This document shows positions 57,919 to 64,000 of a DNA stretch of 64,000 bases, piece by piece (within the stretch, counting starts at the first letter, position 1; each line of letters begins with the position of its first letter). This DNA is from Ashinkailepas kermadecensis (Eukaryota > Arthropoda > Thecostraca > Neolepadidae), in assembly GCA_034440615.1 (NCBI GenBank), contig JAOTOM010003170.1, positions 62,001 through 126,000 of the forward strand, given 5' to 3'. A program made the position numbers and the translations under genes. Under the pieces are notes generated by a model. That model was not told the DNA's origin and did not search any database. It worked only from the letters and a program-made list of their open reading frames with translations.

Positions 57919-58480
57919 GGTACGGCCGCGTCCGATCAACTCGCGCCGGCACCGACTACCACTGTCGACGCGCTCGACGCCGGCCGTAGCGCGACTGGCC
58001 GCTGGCCGGCACGGCCGCCTCGTCGTCGCCTGCACAGCGCAGCGCGGTCGGACGGCGCGACTACGCTGCCATCTGTGGGCGCGACTCGGCGGCTCGGCGG
58101 CAGCAGGTCGGGCGAGGAGGCGCGGTCGGGCTGCCGGCGCGGCGGACGGCGCGGACGCCGCCGGCTGCGACGGGAGGTCGCGTGGCGTGTGCTCCCCGCT
58201 GATGACGCCGCCGTCGGTCGCGACAGCGGGCGCTGACTGGCGGCTGGCAGCCGGCCGCCGGCGCCCCCTGCCGGCCCGGGCGCGGGCCTGGCCATTAGCG
58301 GCGCGATCGATGCGGCCGGCCCCGAAATTCTGTGCCCGCCTCCGCGCCCGGGCTGGACCGGCGTCGACGGCCGCCGAAGTGGGCCGCGTCGTCTCCGGAC
58401 GGACGGCCGTCGGCAGAACCGCCACGTCACCTCTGATCCCAGTGATACCGCGACAGCACGGCGTTGAAGTCTCGTCAACA
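57919..58480 (-). promoter_or_regulatory. CpG-rich 5' UTR and putative promoter of the secreted-protein gene
   Basis: About 560 bp of high GC and dense CpG lie immediately upstream of the signal-peptide exon on the minus strand, dropping to average composition at about 58480. I see no TATA box. The block keeps a 248-codon frame open that includes the exon, but the upstream part of that frame is Arg/Ala-rich and looks non-coding. Confidence 0.35.
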
Positions 58481-59189
58481 CCACCGGCAGAATTATATGA
58501 CATTCATGTCGTACCACATAGCGTTTCTTTCATCTAATCCCGAGACACTTCATCTCGCCCGCCGTCGCCTATCTGGCCTGTCACATCTCATCTGACGGTC
58601 TAGCATGCTCCATCAGACCTGGCGATTCTCAGCGAACCTGGCGTCTCCCAACATGTCTGCCATCTTCGGTTCATCCTTCGCCCGTTGTCTCCAATCTTGT
58701 CCGTTGCACGTCACCAAGTTCGGTTCCTCCGATTTGGGCGACAACCGCTTGCCCGACCCAGCGAATTTGCACTTCATCTTCAGCATTCTCGCCCAACATG
58801 GTGAATCTTCACATAACTTTAAACATACCCGGCCCACCATCTCTTCATCTGGTTCTCAGTATTCATGTCTGAGTCTGCCGTGTCTCGTTTTACAGACTGT
58901 CGCCTCCGCCCAGCTCAGCGCCAACCTCCTGCTTTATGAGCAGCTGCCTAGGCAGTCACATTGCAGCCGCTGGTTAAGGTCGCCACTGTGATCCTTCCCC
59001 AACTCACCTCCTTTTTCTGGAAACAAATGAATGCATCCAGTTGTGGATAGTGTCCAAGCTGTGACCGAGGTAATTGAAAGTCGAATCATGCTGGAATTGT
59101 GATGCTCACACGTCAATCTCATGTACGCAAATATGGGCCAACGTTAAATATGAAAACCATGAAGAGAAGATCCCGATCATCACCATGAG
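58481..59189. other. Unique sequence
   Basis: Average composition with loosely recurring words (ctggcgattctcagcgaacc, tgtctgccatcttcggttca) too weak to call a repeat. A 128-codon plus frame at 58605 is unrecognised. Confidence 0.4.
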
Positions 59190-59357
59190 CAGTGGCGCAG
59201 GCAGAATTTTCTTAAGGGAGCGGGGGGGGTTGACCGGAAAAAATGGTTTTAAATGTTTGGTTTTGCATGGTGCAAAATCTCGAAATTTCTTGTACGATCT
59301 AGTGTATTTTTGTTGCTAGGGGGACGTCCCCCCCCCCCACGCTTAGCTACGCCTCGG
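59190..59357. mobile_element. MITE-like element with imperfect terminal inverted repeats
   Basis: Begins agtggcgcaggcagaatttt, followed by a G-run, and ends in a C-run and acgcttagctacgcctc. The reverse complement of the end (gaggcgtagctaag) matches the start in about 8 of 12 positions. Short, non-coding, with G-run/C-run inside the termini, as in common hAT-like MITEs of invertebrates. Its left end resembles the insertion at 55011. Confidence 0.55.
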
Positions 59358-60152
59358 ACGGGGAGGGCTCCCAGAATGCTCGGAAGCCGCGCCCGTGATT
59401 GTTGGTCCGCACGAGTCTGGCGACATTTTCATACGCGAGGCATTCAGCACCGAGCCTGTGATGGTGGCGGCGGATTGGTGCCACAGGGTGCGCCGACTAC
59501 CTGGGCCATCTCGCGCCCAGCACCCAGCCTGTGATGTTCCTCCAGTTACTACCCAGACTTCTGACCAGGAAGCCGCCTAACCATACTTCATATCCGAGTC
59601 GACGCGCTTGGCTTCAATCAGCACGCATCAATCGGCAATGTGGGCTTCCAGGGAACGACCACATCGCGCTAGTCCACCTCGATTAGGCCGTTGCCCAGTG
59701 GATACGTCAGCGACTGCCTCCAGTCGCGCCGTGCACCGATACGATTGGATAGCTGCCCGTCGGCCGGCATTGGGCCCACCCCGCAGTGCAGGCGGGCGCG
59801 CCAGCGAGGGCCTTTCATCTGAGGCAGGTGCAACTTCCAGTTGGAAGATCTTGATAAATGTTGATATCTTGATCTTGATCTTGATAAACGCACACCATAC
59901 AGCCGATGGTGCCACTCTACTGCAGTACTCTGTACAGTGTGACTTTACACGAAACATCGCCGTCGAAACTAGCTCCGCACGCACGTGCAAATTATTGGCG
60001 TCGTACAGCATAGAGAAGCTCAACGTCGCAACTCTCCTGAGCTGAACTTGAATCAAAGCGCCAACAAACAAATATCATAGGCATCGAATGATCCCGTGTG
60101 CGAATGTGCGATCGTTTTTTTTTTTTTTCGGGACCGATTGAGCGTACCTAGA
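59358..60152. other. Unique sequence
   Basis: No recognised gene. A (gatctt) run at 59864-59884 and 15 T at 60114-60128 are the only simple repeats. Confidence 0.4.
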
Positions 60153-61130
60153 GGGTCCAAGACACACCAAGAGACACCAAGACACACCAAGACACACCAA
60201 GACACACCAAGCTGACACACCAAGACACACCAAGATACACCAAGCTGACACACCAAGACACACCAAGACACACCAAGACATGCCAAGACACCAACACACC
60301 AAGACACCAAGACACACCAAGACACACCAAGACACAGCAAGCTGACAACACTACAGCGACACACCAAGCTGACACACCAAGCTGACACACAAAGCTGACA
60401 CACCAAGCTGACACACCAAGACACACCAAGCTGACACACCAAGACACACCAAGACACACCAAGCTGACAACACTACAGCGACACACCAAGCTGACACACC
60501 AAGACACACCAAGCTGACACAACAAGACACACCAAGACACACCAAGACACACCAAGACACACAAAGCTGACAACACTACAGTGACACACTAAGCTGACAC
60601 ACCAAGCTGACACATCAAGACACACTAACTGACACACCAAGATACACCAAGACACACCCAGACACATCAAGACACACCAAGACACACCAATACACACCAA
60701 GCTGACAACACTACAGCGACACACCAAGCTGACACACCAAGCTGACACATCAAGACACACCAAGCTGACACACCAAGACACACTAAGACACACCAAGACA
60801 CACCAAGACACACCAAGACACAGCAAGACACAGCAAGCTGACAACACTACAGCGACACACCAAGCTGACACACCAAGCTGACACACCAAGACACAGCAAG
60901 CTGACACACCAAGACACATCAAGACACACCAAGACACACTAAGACACGCCAAGCTGACAACACTACAGCGACACACCAAGGTGACACACCAAGCTGACAC
61001 ATCAAGCTGACACACCAAGACACACCAAGACACACCAAGACACACCAAGACACACCAAGACACACCAAGCTGACAACACTACAGCGACACACCAAGCTGA
61101 CACACCAAGCTGACACACCAAGACACACCA
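60153..61130. repeat. 10-bp repeat with higher-order blocks
   Basis: The decamer acaccaagac is the basic unit, interleaved with aagctgac and a recurring block gctgacaacactacagcgac. That block recurs at about 60340, 60470, 60565, 60700, 60838, 60955 and 61070, so roughly every 95-140 bp. The minus strand reads as Cys/Val/Leu-rich repeats (SWCVLVCLGV), a by-product. Confidence 0.94.
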
Positions 61131-61975
61131 AGCTGACAACACTACAGCGACACACGAAGCTGACAACACTACAGCGACGACACGAAGCTGACAACACTAC
61201 AGCGACGGACCGACGCTGTACAGCGACACACCAAGCTGACAACACTACAGCGACACACCAAGCTGACAACACTACAGCGACAGACCGACGCTGCGGGTCA
61301 GGGTGACAACACTACAGCGACGGATCAACACTATACACCAAGCTGACAACACTTCAGCGACGGACCGACTCTGCGGGTCAGGGTGACAACACTATAGCGA
61401 CGGACCAACACTACACCAAGCTGACAACACTTCAGCGACGGACCGACGCTGCGGGTCAGGGTGACAACACTACAGCGACGGATCAACACTATACACCAAG
61501 CTGACAACACTACAGTGACGGACCAACATCACAAATCAGGCTGGCAACATTACAGCAACGGACCAGCACTGCAGACCAGGCTTGCAGAACTACAGCGACA
61601 GACCAACGCTACACACCAAGCTAGCAACCCTACAGCGACGGACCAACACTACAAATCAGGCTTGTAACACTACACCGACGGACAAACACAACACACAAAG
61701 CTTACAACACTACAGCGACGGGCGAACACAGCACATCGGGCTGGCAGCATTACAGCGACGGACGAACACAGCACATCGGGCTGGCAGCATTACAGCGACG
61801 GGCGAACACAGCACATCGGGCTGGCAGCATTACAGCGACGGGCGAACACAGCACATCGGGCTGGCAGCATTACAGCGACGGACGAACACAGCACATCGGG
61901 CTGGCAGCATTACAGCGACGGGCGAACACAGCACATCGGGCTGGCAGCATTACAGCGACGGACGGCGACAGCGAC
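61131..61975. repeat. Evolving 20-60 bp then 40-bp repeat
   Basis: Continuing from the decamer array, the gctgacaacactacagcgac block becomes the main unit (61131-61480), gains gacggaccaacac and diverges, and from about 61710 settles into a regular 40-bp unit, ctggcagcattacagcgacg then ggcgaacacagcacatcggg, repeated 6-7 times to 61975. Confidence 0.94.
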
Positions 61976-62035
61976 CAGCCTCCAGACTTGATGTGATTAC
62001 GGCGGCCACCGTTTGTCTGGACATCTGCGGCCCCG

Positions 62036-62230
62036 CGGCTGTCCCGTCCAGCAGTCGGTTGCAGAACGTCCGTCCCATCCAGCAGCCGGCTGCAGAACGT
62101 CCGGCAGCCGGCTGCAGAACGTTCGTCACGTCCATCATCCATCTGCAAAACGTCCATCCCGTCCAGCAGTCAGCTGCAGAACGTCTGTCCCATCCAGCAG
62201 CCGGCTGCAGAACGTCCGTCACGTCCAACG
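62036..62230. repeat. Degenerate 22-36 bp repeat, 5-6 copies
   Basis: gcagccggctgcagaacgtc recurs with a variable cgtcccatcca linker. The core ccggctgcag contains a PstI-type palindrome. Confidence 0.85.
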
Positions 62231-62754
62231 CGCCAGAGATCTGGAACTGGCTGTTGCACCGACACATAAACAATATGGCAGCAAGACAATACCAAGCGTT
62301 GCAATTTGGCCGAGTATTTAGCCCCGGTGCACAGTGTGATATATCGAGGGAAAAACTGGCCAGAAATCATTGCGGACTAAGTATGCTAGTAACAGGGGCA
62401 ATTTTCGTCTCAATCGAAAGAGCTTCAAATTTAGAACATATGGAGGAGCTCTGTTGCCATAAAGGTTGCTTAACCCAGGAATGTCAGAGGTCATACCTGC
62501 TAGAGGGAAGGGAGTATTCCGCTCCCTTTATTTTACTTCCGCGAAATATATCGGGAACCAATTGAGGTAGACAGCTGAAATTGTACACACACCTACATGA
62601 GTACTTAGTGTACCTTGTTTTAAAAGATCGACGTCAGGCCATGCATGGTGACATCATAATGACGTCATAAGCGAAGTCCATGGGCGCTCATATATCGGAT
62701 AATTATTAGTTAGCGTTTGCTATGCGAGCATTTTATACTGTAATCATGATCTAA
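62231..62754. other. Unique sequence
   Basis: Average to AT-rich, with a CRE octamer tgacgtca at 62660-62667. The 3' terminus of the adjoining transposon may lie here but I could not delimit it. Confidence 0.4.
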
Positions 62755-64000
62755 TAATTGCTACACAGAATAGATCCAAGATCTCCTTGTGCTAAGTGGC
62801 TGAAATTAGGCCAAAACATGTCCATAATATATGACACACAGATAGAATCTGGGTCTCTGAAGAGTGAAGGAACGTCGAGCCGTGTTCCCGTCGTTGGACG
62901 TTCCCGAACCACCCGCACGTGGCTGATCCACGACAAGACCCAGTCTCTCCCGGAGCTGCCGCTGTATTTCTTCTTCCTTTCTTCCACACATATCTTGTTT
63001 TATTCGCCAGACACCGCCCACACTTTGACCTCCAGACTGTAAGATATGTGGAGAAGGCACCCAAAGCATCGAATCCAAACATGCATAGTTGAGAGACCGA
63101 GCTGGAATGTACAATCGCGGGCAGGTCGAGCCGCGGCAGCAGACAGGTCATTCATCTGACGAGGTGTGCACCCACAGATGATGCATGTCATGCTGCTGCC
63201 GGTGTTGGTTAGAGCGTTCGACACCTTCCCGTCAACCATGGCGAGTTGAAAATTGTACGCCACTCTGAGACTGGTGCCGTCTGTTGCGGTGACGCAAGTC
63301 GGCTTCAGTAGACGCATCTCGGATTCAACACTGCCTCGTTCTTTCCGGGAGGCCTCTGCTGTCTCGCGCTTGTACTGGATCCGCAACGGCCGGCAGAAGC
63401 GGGTTGAAGACCGCGTTGGGTTGGTCCAGACGCAAGTGCCGCCGACCGTCAGTTGCAAAGGCACCAGAGTGGCACAGAACAGATTTTGTTCTGCAGCTTT
63501 ATCGCCGTCTCCCATCTGTTTGTATGCAGATTGCTCTGTGGCCCCGTCAAATCCCCATTTGACGTGAAGCACCTCCGAAGTGTAGGTGCTGGATGACGTT
63601 GACGGCTAGTGAGTAGCTGAAGCTGAGTCGGTACGGGCGACAGACGGCAGACATGCCACTAGCCGCTACGTCGTGTGATCCAGGAGAGCCCGCAGAGTCA
63701 CCTCAGCTAACGTCTCGGTGAATTGCATGCTGCTGGATGCCGGATAGCACTCTACCCTGGCCTCATGCACCTTTTCATAGGCGGGCAGGATGTCTGTCTT
63801 CGCCGCATCATTCGTCATTCGGCGGACCATACGGTAGCCGCGCACAGACAAGCCAGCTGACACACACATTGCCAGCGCCCGGTCTCCTGAAGCGCACTCG
63901 GGATGGCTCACTTTAGAGCTTCTGAGAGTCCGGCGAATCTTGCTGGACCGATTCGGTGATGCCCCCAACTGTCGCAGCACAAAAGCCAACAATCCTCCAG
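62755..64000 (-). pseudogene. RAG1/Transib-superfamily transposase pseudogene, running off the window
   Basis: From the right edge a minus frame (63992-63666) encodes the N-terminal region ending AEVTLRALLDHT. The same frame continues, after two in-frame stops (63666-63668 and about 63608), into KWGFDGATEQSAYKQ (63560-63516; Asp codon 63546-63548, the likely equivalent of the first RAG1 catalytic Asp), FCRPLRIQYKRET, AMVDGKVSNALT and CIIC, matching the zinc-binding CxxC of RAG1. A third stop (about 63000) is followed by EERKKK, then a frameshift into EIQRQLRERLGLVVDQPRAG and SNDGNTARR (the NGN.ARK-like region), and a second frameshift back to LFRDPDSICVSYIMDMF. Homology fades at 62755, so the C-terminal catalytic Glu region is missing. 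Dead copy of a cut-and-paste transposon; superfamily assignment is from motif order. Confidence 0.8.

Noticed and set aside
57757..58503. 248-codon minus frame as a single-exon gene
   Set aside because: Only the last part from the ATG at 57918 to the donor at 57853 looks coding; the upstream Arg/Ala-rich part reflects CpG-rich DNA.
62327..62336. RAG-type heptamer cacagtg near the transposase relic
   Set aside because: A 7-bp match is common by chance, no nonamer was found at 12/23 spacing, and the element end is not defined.

Overview
The window is nuclear DNA from a multicellular animal, most likely an invertebrate. The evidence is the absence of operon-like genes, two tRNA-derived SINE families, decayed LINE pieces, a RAG1/Transib-type transposase relic, a signal-peptide first exon ending in a consensus splice donor, and an exceptional load of tandem repeats. 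An arthropod or other marine invertebrate would fit, but I cannot assign a taxon from sequence alone. I see no rRNA, functional tRNA, CRISPR array or complete gene.

The dominant content is minisatellite DNA. More than forty separate tandem arrays, with periods from 7 to about 78 bp, cover roughly one third of the 64 kb. Nearly every long open reading frame lies inside one of them and is open only because the repeat unit lacks stop codons. The largest arrays are a 20-bp unit at 10.6-12.4 kb (carrying TGAGTCA), a 48-bp unit at 13.5-14.5 kb, a 40-bp unit at 16.0-16.7 kb, a 68-bp unit at 22.4-23.35 kb, an 18-bp dyad-symmetric unit at 26.3-27.4 kb, a 26-bp unit at 32.7-33.5 kb, an 18-bp unit at 48.1-49.1 kb, a 22-bp unit at 51.8-52.4 kb (carrying CACGTG), a 23/69-bp unit at 54.7-55.8 kb, and an evolving 10/40-bp series at 60.15-61.98 kb.

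Mobile elements sit between and inside the arrays. A CR1/jockey-like LINE reverse transcriptase (minus, 17.65-19.18 kb) is split by a tRNA-derived SINE with a clear 12-14 bp target-site duplication, and a second copy of that SINE lies at 7.88-8.04 kb. A second SINE family has a nearly full copy at 52.83-53.01 kb and an internal fragment embedded in a 14-bp minisatellite at 56.81-56.88 kb. A decayed LINE ORF1 lies at 35.06-35.70 kb, a LINE 3' end with a hexamer tail at 43.78-44.26 kb, and two related MITE-like insertions at 55.0-55.3 and 59.2-59.4 kb. At the right edge (62.75-64.0 kb, minus) is a pseudogenised transposase of the RAG1/Transib superfamily that runs out of the window.

Host gene content is sparse. 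The best candidate is a 22-codon first coding exon (57853-57918, minus) encoding a signal peptide and ending in CAG|GTAAGT, with a GC-rich putative promoter upstream. A hypothetical coding segment at 40.13-40.74 kb (minus) and a CpG-rich block with two TGACGTCA sites at 19.56-20.05 kb are weaker candidates. The genes here do not form a visible pathway; the region is best read as intergenic or intronic DNA shaped by tandem expansion and transposition.
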